From Pohlia nutans (taxonomy: Eukaryota > Streptophyta > Bryopsida > Bryales > Mniaceae): DNA of 64,000 nucleotides. The stretch is from contig CM040097.1 in NCBI GenBank assembly GCA_022496805.1, positions 21,132,072 through 21,196,071 of the forward strand. Reading direction: 5' to 3'. Numbering within the stretch: the stretch's first letter is position 1; every line of letters starts with the position of its first letter. Both the position numbers and the translations under genes were made by a program. Of this stretch, positions 11,813-23,465 are shown one piece after another. A model generated the notes under the pieces. It searched no databases and was not told where the DNA came from. It saw nothing but the letters and a program-made list of their open reading frames with translations.

Positions 11813-12357
11813 CTAACCTCTAAGCTCCCAAGAGACCAATGTTTAGTCGCTGCCTATTTTTAACGGGCTGTCCAGAACAAAAAAAAAGTTTTTGAAAAAA
11901 TAATAAATATTTTATAATACTACATCAAGTCTACTTTCCAACACAATTTGAATTATGTCAATCCAAGTTAAACTCCACTAGGGAGAATTTTTCAAAGTGG
12001 ACCACCTCAACATTGTCTTCGTGTTATAAAATTTGCTATTTGGCGAAAACAATGATGTTCTCTCCATCATTTCTTTTTCTTTTTTGAAGTTTACAATAGA
12101 TAAACTAATTTCAACTAATCATGCTAAATTTTAAACTCTAAAAATCAAATCTATAATATATATATTTTTTCAAAGTTTAATGTTTTTAAATTCATTAAAA
12201 AAATGTCTAAAGTGTTTTTTGGAAGTTTGACCGTATGGATAATTTGTAGAGATGATGCCCTACATTTTGTCTATTGAACCAAACTTCATCAAACATATGG
12301 AAGGCACATTAACACATCTATGTTTTGTTCTATACCCCTCGGGCTTTTAGGGGTTAA
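11813..12357. mobile_element. TTAA-type MITE (element T)
   Basis: The right TTAA is at 12354-12357, preceded by GGGCTTTTAGGGG. The left boundary is CTAA (one base changed) followed by CCTCTAAGCTCCC. A 15-nt imperfect palindrome, GACCAATGTTTAGTC, starts 17 bp inside the left end. The interior is unlike families 1 and 2. Confidence 0.5.
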
Positions 12358-12590
12358 GAACTCACTTTTTGAACTAAGAATGAAACTTGAAATAAACCTG
12401 AATTTTGTTGTTTTTAAAATAATCACAATATCTTATTTTGAAGATCCATACCATACAAATCAGGTAGTCAGCTAGCACAAGATCTAAGAGAAATTTGGAT
12501 TGATGAAAAATGTGACGGTTCATTGTTAAGAAAATGGTTCATAGTCTATTCATTGTCCACTATATGGACTTAGGTGCGCTTAAGAGTTAA
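12358..12590 (+). mobile_element. Family 2 right-end fragment
   Basis: This starts inside the family-2 block that follows the midpoint and ends CGCTTAAGAGTTAA. It keeps the palindrome GTCCA-N5-TGGAC 17 bp inside the TTAA. The left half of the element is absent. Confidence 0.55.
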
Positions 12591-13407
12591 TTAGATGTAG
12601 AGGGATATATTATGAAGTTTCTACCTGTCCTGAATTTTCAACATTAAATACAAGAACTTTTCATCTAGTTTTAAGAGATTCTCCCATCAGAAGTAGGATG
12701 TGGATGCTCTAACATATCATATCGGAACATATATAATAGAATTGCAAGGTCCACAAAACCCATGTTTAAGAAGGTTTGTAGACATTTGAGTTAATAAAAA
12801 ACAAGCAGAAAGGGATGCTGAGTCTATGCGGAGTCTACGGCCTAATGCTACGAATTTCTGATAGGGAATCCTCATGAACAGTCCCTTAGGCTTGGGGGAA
12901 CTTGTGGAAACCTTCCTCTAGCATTGGGGAAGTCCCAAGTTCCATTCCCACAGGCGGTGCAAGGCCTTGTTTTAGATTATTCTCCAATTGACCATAGACT
13001 AGTTTTGCAATCTTTTTGAACTGAAAACGAGTCTAAGGTGAGTATAAGGTTAGTTTCGACTTTTAAACACTATTTTCGGTTAACTCTATTGGAAAAGTTT
13101 AGCAATTCTTTATGCCTGTATAAAATACTTTCCAAATGGATGTGTCTTCACAAATCCACAATAGGGGTTGTTATTCCTCTTCCAAGAAGTTTGATTCTTT
13201 GGAGATTGAGAACTTTGGGAGAGAAATGTGAAGCCAATCGTATCCATTCTCCATGAAGGTGTGTTTTCCCTTGAGACTTTGTGAAGAATGAAAATGGACA
13301 TGGCTTTTTAATTTTGTCCACGGCTTCTCAATCTTTATGTCCATTCTTCACCTCCATAGAAGAAGAATGAGACTTCTCAATCATTAGAGAATGGGTCCAT
13401 CCACAAT
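12591..13407. other. Intergenic DNA, no gene seen
   Basis: I see no recognisable coding, RNA or repeat structure. Short open frames at 13038-13301 occur on both strands and are not supported. Confidence 0.5.
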
Positions 13408-13984
13408 TTAACCCCTAAATGCCTAGAGCCCTCTCCAAATTCGGCAGTTTTGCAAAGATGCATTATAAAATGCAACCTAAAGGGATATTTTGAACTTGAT
13501 GTATGAATAAAAGTTGTACATTATGAATTTTAGATTCTATCCATACGGTTAGATCTATGATTGCTATTACCAATAATTTTGTATAAAATTTGAAACGTGA
13601 AATTCAAAATTATTTTGTAATTCAATTACGAATAAGATATTGACAATCTACGGATGAAATTCATTGTGATTGGTTGAAATGTAATACTCTAAATGTAGTG
13701 ATTTTTGGAGATTTTTTGGTTGCTTAATTTTATGAGTTGACTTTTTTTAGAGCACTTTTACACTGAAATCTTCAAAATTTTGGGTGAATCACTACAACAT
13801 GAAATGAGGCATAAAATTTTCACAAATCATCCCCTTTCTAATCGGATCACATATGCATGAAGCTAACTTCCCATAGAATCTACAGTAAAAATTCCACACT
13901 ACAAAAAGTGCATGACGGATGAGAAATTATGGATGAAATCTGTACATCGTCCAAAAAATGGACGCTTAGGCAGTTAGGGGTTAA
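13408..13984 (+). mobile_element. TTAA-flanked MITE, family 1, copy F
   Basis: TTAA lies at 13408-13411 and 13981-13984, with termini CCCCTAAATGCC and GGCAGTTAGGGG. The interior carries GATGCATTATAAAATGC near the left. The palindrome GTCCA-N5-TGGAC starts 17 bp inside the right TTAA. It is one of the best-preserved family-1 copies. Confidence 0.82.
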
Positions 13985-14344
13985 GGAGAAAGTGTCACGT
14001 ACACATTCTCTGAAGATTGAGAATGGAAAGAAAGAGGTGTGACACCCCTAATGTATACTTTTCCCATTTATACTAATGCCGGTAGGAAGTACACACGTAG
14101 AATTGATCTCTGACTCATAGTATTTGGAATACACATAAATCAGTTCAAGTGGAAAATCAAGGAATATCGTATATTATGAACAATTCCCAACTTTCCATTC
14201 TTATTTGTAGGATGACATATTGATTTGGTAAGAAGCTTGCGGTGTGGTAACTATCCAATAATTAGCTACTTTGGTGACAATTCTTTTTGGGGGCAAAAGG
14301 CAGCTCAATTGCACCGGCTACTGATGACTTGGCGAACCGGTCAC

Positions 14345-15626
14345 TTAACCCCTAAAGGACCGGAGTGTTTTTCCTCCAAAAACACTCCAATGCTGCCATT
14401 TTTACTCCCCCATGCAAAAAATCCAAAAAAATGTTTTTTTTTACCTTCTAACCAAATGATCTTGTCCTAAACTATTTGAAAAACACACACAACAAATTTC
14501 GTTGATTTTGACCGCACGGATTGCAAGATAATTGTGTTTAATGGAAAAAAACACCCCAAAAAAACACATGCCCGAAAATTCAGATGCGTTTGACCATGGC
14601 TACATCAAAAAAACCTCACTACTGAAACCTGCCGCACTTCACTTTCACATTCTATATGATGTTACTTAGTTGTGTACCAATTTTCGTTGCGTTTGGAAAT
14701 GTTTAGGATGTTGAAGAACACCTTGCACTTGTTGGGGGTTTAAAAGTTCAGAAAAGACTATATGTTTTTGGAATTGCAATATTTTCAACTTTCTTTATTT
14801 AAAATACGAATCCGAGCGGTGAAACACAAGTACATTCCACCCTCTATAGAATGGCGAAAAAAAATTTGAAAAAAAATAAAATCTCCAAGTTTTAGAAGAC
14901 ATGTAGCACATTTTCTAAGAATTTAGGGGGTTAGGGGGAAAATAAAGGGTGGAGGAAGGGAATTGAAGTGCCAACCAGCGTTTTTTTTCTGGCGACAAAA
15001 AGTTGCTGGCAGCTCCTTCGCAGCTGCTTCCAAGCATCTGCCAGCAACTTTTTGTCGCCAGAAAAAAAAACGCTGGTGCCAACCCATTCCAATGTTCATG
15101 ACCCCACTAACTCTCAAGGTGTATTGCCACGTGGTAGTCTCTCATTGGACGATTTTTATTTTTTATATTTTATTTAAATGATTTTAAATTCCAAAATTTA
15201 AAATAATATTTTTTAAATTAAAAATAATAATTTTCAGTTTAAAATAATAATTTTTATTTATGAAGAAATTAAATTTAAAAAATTTTAAAATTTTAAAATT
15301 TTTTTTTAATGAGTTTGGGAAATGGGGTGGTCTTCTGCCCCCCACAGTCCACCCCATTTTCCACATGCCGCCCATCTTGTTGCCCTCCCCTAAAATTCAA
15401 CTATTTCTCTACTGCCCCGCTGCCCTTTCTCCCAAAAAAAACACATTTCCCCTCATAACTTTCACATACGGTGTCGGAATTCAAAAAAAAAAGAATCCCT
15501 ATTTTCATGACACATTGGGGAATCTACTATTAAATTTCCTTCAAAATTCGATTAAAAATGTGTTCACCGGAACCTACCCGATTCTCTAAATGTCCTAGTT
15601 AGGACACTTGGTCCTTTAGGGGTTAA
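14345..15626. mobile_element. TTAA-flanked element G, 1.28 kb, perfect 13-bp TIRs
   Basis: TTAA lies at 14345-14348 and 15623-15626. The termini CCCCTAAAGGACC and GGTCCTTTAGGGG are perfect inverse matches over 13 bp. Near the left end, GGAGTGTTTTT-cctcc-AAAAACACTCC forms an 11-bp stem; the inner part starts 17 bp from the TTAA. The interior is not related to families 1-3 and has no long reading frame. It carries the large hairpin at 14975-15076. Confidence 0.75.
14975..15076. repeat. Near-perfect 38-bp stem, 25-nt loop hairpin
   Basis: The left arm 14975-15012 begins CCAGCG and ends GCTGGCAG. The right arm 15038-15076 is its reverse complement apart from one extra A in a homopolymer. The loop is 15013-15037. 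The stem length is within the range of plant microRNA precursors or small foldback transposons. Open frames on both strands here are a by-product of the symmetry. Confidence 0.8.
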
Positions 15627-15928
15627 CGCGTGTCACTGCCATTGCCATGTTCCCGAGCTTTGTAGTCAAAGTTTTGCCAAAAACCTCTTTGTATGTTTTT
15701 TCGATAGTCAGTGAGTTAACCAAAAAGAAGCGCATCTAACCTCCCTTTTTGCTCTACTTCTAACCTCTTTATTGAACTGTACTTGGGTTGAATAGTGTCG
15801 TGTCATAGATTGTCCCCTTGTGGGCCATGGGCTTGGAGCTTTGGTGGAAGGTGTGGGAGTCATAGCGAGGTGTGAAGAATAATGACAATGCCTTGCTTTA
15901 GATTGTCTCCCAACTCATCATAAACTAA

Positions 15929-16466
15929 GGGCCGATTTACACCTAGAGGCCGGGCCAATTCCCCTTGAGGCCGATTGCATGAAATTTCAGCTCCTTTTTG
16001 GACTTGAGGCCGGCTTCAACTACCCATTATAATACGATTATAACGGGGGCCAATTCTCCCATATGTGAAGGCCTTGGGGCCAAGAGGCTAAGCTGATTCA
16101 ATAAATATAGCAAATTTTAGCCCCTCTCTCTCTTTTTAAAAAAGAGCCCTTTAGATTTCCACATAATCCAACGGATTTAGTTCATTGAAGAAAATCATCT
16201 TTTATATAAAAAAGGTTTTTTTAATTGAAATTTGACATAGGCCCCGAGGCCAAGAATTGGCCCTCCATTTTTGGTGCACCCAATTCAACGAGCTCGGGCC
16301 GCGTCATACCATGCGTTTTTTAAGTAAAAAATTCATATCACCAAATCGGCCCGGGCTCTAGGTGTAAAGGGGTTGGAGCCGATTTGAGCCTTTTGACCTA
16401 TCACAAGTGAGGATTTCAAGCCTCTTACACAACAAATTGGCCCGGCCTTTCGGTGTAAAGCAGCCC
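15929..16466. mobile_element. PIF/Harbinger (Tourist-like) MITE
   Basis: The target duplication TAA lies at 15926-15928 and 16467-16469. The termini GGGCCGATTTACACC and GGTGTAAAGCAGCCC form an inverted repeat that continues through a GGCCGGGCCAATT block. GGG termini with a three-base TWA duplication are typical of Harbinger MITEs. A second copy of the right end, CTAGGTGTAAAG, lies inside at about 16360, suggesting a nested or tandem-joined element. No transposase is seen. Confidence 0.6.
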
Positions 16467-17230
16467 TAATTTTTGGTCTATTTGTATTTCAATATGAGTT
16501 CAAGAGGAATTCAACACGAGTTTGCCAAACTTTCCTCTTTGGGCTAACTAGTGGAGCATTGGATTTAGCGGCATCTTTGAAGACGCGATGAGGGCTGATC
16601 TTCAATTTAGGTTCATTAGAAAAGTTGGACTAGACTATTTTGGTGCCATTTTGACACCAGAGGTCGCATACAGATTATTTTAGTGTCATTTTATCCATAC
16701 TAGGTTGGTATGGAGGTTGGCACCAAATTATCTAAATTGCATTTCAATGCACCATCATGGCACTATGTTCACATGCCTTGAAGTTCTTGATGTTGTAGCC
16801 AGGATCGATCCTGAAGAGAGTGAAGCAATTCTTTCACTTGCAATTTTGCAATTATAGGCACATGTTGGATATAATTTGTATGTTATCCTTACGTGGTACC
16901 CAGAATGATCCCTTTGTGTCAGAATTAATCTCCTGTGGAAGCGCCGTGGTTCAGCCCAGGTGAGTGTGACCTGTACGTCAATTGAGTGCCATTGATTTTA
17001 AACATGCTGAACTCTACGATTCAATTCTACGATGTTCAATGCTTGTGACTCGGTTTCTCTTTGAGAGTGATATAGTATTGATGTTGCTTATTCCTAATTT
17101 CTCAACAAATCCCATCATTATTCAATGTCCATATCCACTTCACGAGTTAACCAGACAAGTCATATAGTTAGTACGTACGTGTTGGTCGATCAGGAAAAAG
17201 TCACTCTTTTCAACTTAGCCAGTATATATG
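16467..17230. other. Intergenic DNA with dispersed repeat
   Basis: Apart from the repeat at 16620-16795 I see no gene or RNA here. Confidence 0.4.
16620..16795 (+). repeat. Dispersed repeat, inverted partner at 43075-43260
   Basis: The region contains TTGGTGCCATTTTGACACC, then ATCCATACTAGGTTGGTA, then TTGCATTTCAATGCACCAT. The reverse complement of all three blocks, in order, is found at 43075-43260. There is no coding frame. The element type is unknown. Confidence 0.6.
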
Positions 17231-18030
17231 TTAACCCCTAACCGTCCCGACGTTCATATTTTGGACGTTTTTTTGGGGTACATTCACTTTCGATGAGCTG
17301 TAACTTTTGCAAAACTTGTCCGATTTTAATGAAATTTTGGGAAAGAAACCAAATGATGTACGGAATGTGTGGTACAAATTTCAGATCAATCCAAGATGTA
17401 TTGAATTTTTGGGGATCATTTGAAAGTAGGTATATATATTTTTTGGACTGTTTTTGTGCATTTTGATGGCTGCAACTTCGAGGGCTTGTATCTCCTTCAT
17501 CCCATGTCTGTTTTCAATAAAAATTATTGGGTTGGATTCCCCTTGAAGTCTAGTTATCATGGTAAAATTTTCATGTCAATCCATGTTGTTCTAAATTTTT
17601 GGGAGTCATTTCAGTGTACGGGTCTATTTCGGACACTTTTTTGCTTTTTGGGTCAAATGAGTCACTTTTTGGGCTACTTTTTGACATTGCAATGCCATTT
17701 CATGAGTTTTTTTTGGTATCAATGTGTTTATATGATGATTTTGAACTACTTTATAGTTCAAAGTTTTTTCATTTGAGTAATTTTGAAAATGAATTTCACC
17801 TCTAAGTGTGTTGCTAGGAAAATTTCAGCATCCCTTTTTAACACTAAAACACTATGATCTTGCAATCTATATGGCCAAATGACCCCAAATTTGATTCACA
17901 TGATCTACAACATGTATATTACAAGATTGCACAGTTGAGATTTCTATACCTCACTTACATTTAGAGCTATAACACATCAAAAGCAATGATGATTTTAAGC
18001 CCCAAAAAGCTAGGGACACTTAGGGGTTAA
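17231..18030. mobile_element. TTAA-flanked element H, 800 bp
   Basis: TTAA lies at 17231-17234 and 18027-18030, with termini CCCCTAACCGTCCC and GGGACACTTAGGGG. The palindrome GTTCA-N5-TGGAC (one wobble-type change) starts 17 bp inside the left TTAA. Open frames inside (17420-17805) are T-rich and not recognised as any protein. Confidence 0.72.
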
Positions 18031-19148
18031 TATGATCAATGAAAAGTATCACACTTTGCTTGCCTTATAATAATGTAAGTTCACCCGTGTGTTGAACTCT
18101 GACATGACCATTCTACAAGTGGAACCGTGGGAGGAAATGTGCATGTGTGAAAAGTTGGCTGGCGCTATAGGTACCCCAAGCTACGTGCCGGCAAATGCTG
18201 GGAGCATTTTTTTTAATTTTTATTTTTTTCTCACTCCACTCTAGCGACCTCCAACAACCGGCTCTATCTATCCCTTTTCTGAATGAACTTCTATACCGTT
18301 GGATGGATGTAAAGGTAGTGCGCATGAAGGCTACTAAACGTTATGGATGTCGCATTTTATAGCTTGTAATCCCATCAGGCCAACTTGGATATCATCTCTT
18401 GTTTGTACACCAACCCAAGCTCTGAGGATGACTGGACCTGCCACGGATGCAACCTCGTGTTTCACTGCAGGTACCAGGGCCGCCACGAGTGGCGCTGGTG
18501 CTAACGGAGTCGCTAATTATGACTGCTTCCGGTTGTACCGGCCCGGGTACCAGTCCTGCAACGAGTGCCGCTGGTGGTGCCGATCCTGGCCCTTCGGATT
18601 CCCCTGGAGTGGCTGCTCCGGCCCCTCCAACACTCGGTGTTCCACCATTGCTGACACTCCAGTACACTTGTGGAACTGCAGCCTGTTGTGAAACCGGTTC
18701 CTACTTGATTGAATCGACGCCCTTCAATTCGTGTAGTACTGCAAACAGAGTAAGCTCGCTAGAAGTTCATTATAAAGTAGTACGTACGTGTGCATACATG
18801 GATTGCGTGAACTTGGTCGAATGCATGCTTGAACAAATCACTAACACTGACACTGAAACTTGCAATGTACATCAAGGCAATGAGAGAAAGTGATTGCAGC
18901 TTACTAGCTAACAGAGGGGAATTCCTAGCTGGAGATTGAGATGCAACTTACAGCACTGAATGAATATATGTACGTTAGACACCGTGGATCGTCACTCTGA
19001 TTAAAGCCCAACCCCGCATGCACGAACCGTGCCTGTATGTGTACTGTACATCGACGGCCATCCAATCTTTGGCCGGGTGACTCATAGTTTTCCTCTTTCA
19101 TTTTTTGCTGTTGGTACGTATTAGCTATAGTTGGCCCAAAAAGAGACT
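18031..19148 (+). other. Intergenic, with a GC-richer possible coding fragment at 18430-18690
   Basis: Within AT-rich DNA, 18430-18690 is GC-rich and open in several frames on both strands. One + frame gives a Pro/Ala/Gly/Ser-rich stretch with scattered Cys that would suit a cell-wall type protein. However, two imperfect copies of a GCCACGAGTGGCGCTGG-like unit explain the composition, and no domain or splice frame is convincing. I do not call a gene. Confidence 0.3.
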
Positions 19149-19254
19149 GGTATCAGTAGGCCAAAAGAGAGATTGGTATCAGTAGGCCAAAAGAGAGATT
19201 GGTATTAGTAGGGCAAAAGAGAGACGGGTGTTAGTAGGGCAAACGAGAGACAGG
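19149..19254 (+). repeat. Short tandem repeat, ~26-bp unit
   Basis: Four to five diverging copies of a unit containing GGTATCAGTAGGCCAAAAG occur head to tail. The later copies change to GGTGTTAGTAGGGCAAA. There is no coding role and no spacer structure. Confidence 0.75.
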
Positions 19255-20504
19255 ATTGATGGGCAGTGTAGTTTCAATAATTTACCAACCCAAGCTAAAA
19301 GAATTGATAGACTATTTTGTAGTGTAGTAGTAAAGGTTCGACCACTAGAGATTTTGTAGTTCTATATTAATCTCAATGGTCTTTTATATTGCAATTATTG
19401 TAATAACGTACATGTATAATAGTAAAAAAATCATATATCACACACAAATATAAATCAACCATACAACACACATTTCGTTAAAATTAAATTTATTCACCGA
19501 TTCTCGATTGAGAGTACTGAAATGCAAGGGGGAGATGAAATGGAGAGGTCACCATTAGTAGGGTGGAATTGCTCAATTTTGTTACGATAGGGAGTTATCA
19601 GTACTATGTTTTTTTGCGACAAAGAGTTCTGTCCATTCTAGCTCTCTACAATAAAGGTTTCCTTTCATGATAGGGGTCCCTCCCCATTGTCGTCCTCCAG
19701 TGACAGGGAGTCCTCCTTGTCGATCGATTTTTGAGGGTTCCCGGCATGAGCTTGTCTTGGGCTATGATAGGAAGCGCTCCTTGCTGCCATATGTTATCCT
19801 GAACCGACGGGCACTGGAAAGCCTGAAGAAACGCAAGTGGCATTACGCACAAACCATTTAGATGGAACAAAAATTTATTTCAATTACATTTCCGCCAATG
19901 TCTCAACACTCTACTCATAATCCTATGACTGACATTCTCAACGACTTACCCTACATGGTGCGCGTCACCCACAGCCTCGGAGGCGGCGTGCGAGTCGACC
20001 AAAACGGCCTTGGCGTTATCCGCATCCAATGGCCTACCCAGACATATCATAAAACAATAGTAGCCAGCAACCATACACATTCTTCTTATTGTTATGAATG
20101 TTCAACCATGCGACACCGTTAGGGACCCGTAACCCACGCTATATGCATTCTGGTTGTGCAAATGCTCAACATTACATAACAATCAACACATCAGACCAAA
20201 ATACACAGCGTTTTCAACGTTCAATGAACACAACCACACATAGAAAATGGGTAAAATCCAATTCATATTCCGAACGTCTCAGTTACACAAGCAAAGTTTT
20301 TTGTATGATACAACTTTTACGTGATATAAAACTACCAGCCTTCTCCAGCTAAAGAACTCCTTTAAGTACTGAAGTCCACGTTTTTGAACTAACAATCATT
20401 TTGAACTTGCTAAAAGGTTCTAACGGTGCATTTACACTGCCATCTAACTAATGCCTTAATACTTTCGTCACTATAGGTGAATTAAAAATGTCGTGCATAC
20501 TACA

Positions 20505-20800
20505 AGAGGACTATAGAGTGAGACATGAGTGGAAGTTTGAGTTGACACTATTAGAAATGCCTTCAAAATAGATTTAGGGGCAATAGAGAAGGTTTTAAAG
20601 CCAACTTTGTTTCCCAAAAATGTGAAAGAGAGATTGACTTTTGCTATAGCACACAAGAATTGAACAGTGAATTATTGGAGGAGGGTAGTCATTAGTGACG
20701 AGAGCAGGGTCAATCGTTTCAATTCTGACGGGAAGACTTGGTGTTGAATTTGTGACAAAAGAGCCTCCAACCATTAGAAGAGATATGAAGCCTTTAGAAG
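20505..20800 (+). pseudogene. Tc1-like transposase relic (central part)
   Basis: One + frame (about 20550-20780) reads through residues resembling the region before and including the first catalytic Asp of a Tc1-type transposase: VVISDESRVNRF, then NSDGKTWC. This parallels SDET(K)INRFCSDGRSWC of the intact copies in this window. In-frame stops interrupt it and both ends are lost. It belongs to a third, older Tc1-like lineage. Confidence 0.6.
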
Positions 20801-20829
20801 GCCCGTTTCGATGCTCGTGCAAGAATATA

Positions 20830-21275
20830 AATTTTTATTGAAAAATATTATTTAAATAATAATAATATATTTTTAATAAAAAAATATTTTAAACTATTTT
20901 AAAAACTAAAACATAATTTTTAATAAAAATATATCAAAATTCCAGTGACGACGAAAGTCGGAGCTGGTTTAGCATGCATTGGATGGTAGGTTCGTCGTCA
21001 TGACAATTCCGTTTCGTCACCAAGACGGTTCCATTTCGTCTCGTCACCAAGACTGTTTCAGACTGGTTGGAGGACCGTTCCAAGGTGCCCTGACTCGTTC
21101 ATCGCAGTTCAGATGACCGTTCCGGGTTCATCGCAGTCGGGGGTCGAGCGTTTGAGTGTTTCGGCGTTTGAGTGTTCCGCAGACGCTCACCCGGCCGCCG
21201 ACGCTGTCTGTCTTCTCTTCCTCATTTGCACAGGGACCTGCGGAAGAGAGATTCTTCCCTTGCAAAGTGGCAGCT
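20830..21275. other. AT-rich stretch and HISN2 upstream region
   Basis: 20830-20940 is almost pure A/T. From 20945 the DNA becomes GC-richer, with a duplicated CGTCACCAAGAC unit at about 21014 and 21040. It probably holds the HISN2 promoter and leader. Confidence 0.4.
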
Positions 21276-22918
21276 ATGGCGACCACACTGCTGCACTCCG
21301 CCTTCTCTTGTGTATCTGCTGCTGCGTCCACTTCGCCAACGCCCTCAGCTGCCCTTGCAGCGGGCTCCCTGCGCTTGCGCTCTCAGCGTCCACTCTCTCA
21401 TGCTCTGCGCTGGACGAGCATAATATAGGTTTGCATGGTGGTGTAGGTGGATTCGTTTTTGGATTCGTTAAAATGGGATAAGAGCGGGCTGGTGGCTGCC
21501 ATAGCTCAAAATGTGGATACAGGCGCAATACTTATGCAAGGCTTTGCGAACCGTGATGCAATATCAGCTACAATAGCATCCCGTCGTGCGACTTTTTTTA
21601 GTCGAAGCCGTTCACAATTATGGACGAAAGGCGAGACTTCCCACAACTTCATTCATGTTCAAGATATATCTGTGGACTGTGACCGTGATTCTGTATGTCT
21701 TGCCCTTCTATCGAACTTTCTACCAAAAAATTGATAGTGGACGATTTGAGATCAATTTATTTATTTTTTGGTTTTAGTTCTGTTAGAGGGAGTTTTCTGT
21801 GTGTAATTTGCTGTTGAGTATATTTTCGTTGCAGTGGTTTTAGGGTTTTAAAAGTTTCAGAGTCGAGTATTCTCCATGTATGTAACCAATAGTATTCAGA
21901 CGTTATGTAGCGTCTATTCTAGTGGTGTTTACAAGACGGTATAGTTGGCATTGAGGCTGATGTAGAGTATCCATTGCAATTGTGGTTCAGATCATATATC
22001 TAGGTCAGCCTGATGGTCCCACATGCCACACTGGTGCAGAGACATGCTATTACACTTCGGTGCCACAGGTTTGTATCAGCTTTTCTTTGTCTTTTTCTGT
22101 TTTACTTCACAGAATCCCAGTCTGGAAATGGTGCTTGTTCAGGTTGCAAGTAGGGGTTTCGAATTTACTAGAATTCATTTTGTTGGGTGTGGCACTGAAT
22201 ACTATTATTCAAATTTGACCTTTAGGTGTTTAGGGCCCTGAATAAATGGTGCAGCCAGTGAGGGCTCGTTTTGTTGGTTTTTACGACTGGAAGAACCAGA
22301 TTCTGAGCGGAAGGATTTTGCTTTACAGAGTGAGCCCAAGCTGCTTGCGTCGACCTTGTATGCATTGGAGGATTTAATTGCGAAACGGAAAACCGAGGAA
22401 GTTGCCCCCGGTTCAAAACCATCCTGGACAAGGCGTTTACAACAAGATCCCAAGTTGTTATGTTCAAAGATTCGGTATGCTCGGTTCAACCATTTGTTTC
22501 TTCCTAGTGTTGTCATTTCTATCCTGTATACATGCTGTTTATCGGTTCTCCTTTTGAAGTTTCGCATGGAGGGCTGACTTAAATATGTATTATGTTAGTG
22601 GTTGTTTTTATTTTGTTTTCAGAATACCCTGACAGTTTTCTGTTTCATTTCCAAGTGGGATTCGAATCCACGACTTGTATTGAAGCATAAATTGTTCCGT
22701 GTAGGGAAGAAGCTTCTGAGCTGTGCCAAACTCTGGAAGCATCGGAAGGAAGGGAACGGACAGTTTCGGAGATGGCTGATGTCTTGTACCATTCTATGGT
22801 CCTACTGTCACTTCAAGATGTCAAGATGGAAGAGATGATGGCTACGTTACGAAAGCGTTTTGGTCAATCTGGTGTCGAGGAGAAGAGCAAGCGACCGCCC
22901 AAACCAACCGCTAATTAA
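21276..22918 (+). CDS. HISN2: Bifunctional phosphoribosyl-AMP cyclohydrolase / phosphoribosyl-ATP pyrophosphatase, plastid histidine biosynthesis
   Basis: The enzyme performs the second and third steps of histidine synthesis (PR-ATP to PR-AMP, then opening of the ring to ProFAR) in plastids. The cyclohydrolase half lies in exons 21447-21692 and 21991-22068. It shows WDKSGLVAAIAQNVDTG, the SRSQLWTKGETS motif, VDCDRDS and the zinc-site Cys residues in GPTCHTGAETCYYTS. The pyrophosphatase half lies in exons 22329-22474 and 22705-22918. It has TLYALEDLIAKR, KPSWTRRL, EEASELC and EMADVLYHSMVLL and ends at TAA 22916-22918. These junctions are GT-AG and phase-consistent, but the 22329 acceptor is a choice. 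The ATG at 21276 opens an Ala/Ser-rich plastid-transit-like frame, which meets TAG at 21426 and 21444 just before the catalytic part. A phase-0 intron 21312-21446 would remove both stops but also most of the transit sequence. The 5' structure is therefore unresolved. Confidence 0.85.
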
Positions 22919-23465
22919 CAATTTTGTATCACTTAGGACTTTCTATCCAAATAAGCAGCATGTTGCAGAAACCATGGCCGAGAGGAGATGCCTGCTTAAG
23001 GCCATGAGAAGACCAAGTTGAGTTCATATGTACCAGCAATGCATTTAAAGTGGCTATGGCGTTGAAGATATATACTGCAGTTGGATAGGCTGGTAAGTTT
23101 CACAAGTACATCTAATGATAGATGTAAGATTATTTTGTAGCTTTGTTTGAGTTGTTGACAAAATATCTGAGTCAATCGAGTTTCTTCACTCCCTTTGTCA
23201 CCCTTGAGAACTCTAGCTTTAGATTTTGTCCATTTCTTAGCACTATAGCTTCATAACATCGAAGAGGTCAAAAGGCTCCCCCACAGTAAAATGGCAAACA
23301 ATATTCTACCTCTGTCAGAGTCCTAACTTTAAACTACACAAATGCTTGGCTACAATATTGAGCGAAGACACCCCAACTGCATAGGGTCAATGACAGGATG
23401 TTGCTCTCAACAATCAATTTTTTGGGGCCTTTGAAATTGCAATCATATTTTTATCGCCTTACATC
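22919..23465 (+). other. HISN2 3' flank
   Basis: Probable 3' untranslated region and intergenic DNA. No further gene is seen. Confidence 0.4.

Noticed and set aside
17420..17805. T-rich open frames within element H
   Set aside because: Phe/Leu-rich translation reflects base composition inside a TTAA element.
18392..18893. Pro/Ala/Gly-rich open frames on both strands
   Set aside because: Internal repetition and bias explain them; no splice structure or motif is convincing.
19149..19254. Possible CRISPR-like array
   Set aside because: Repeats are directly adjacent without unique spacers, and the genome is eukaryotic.
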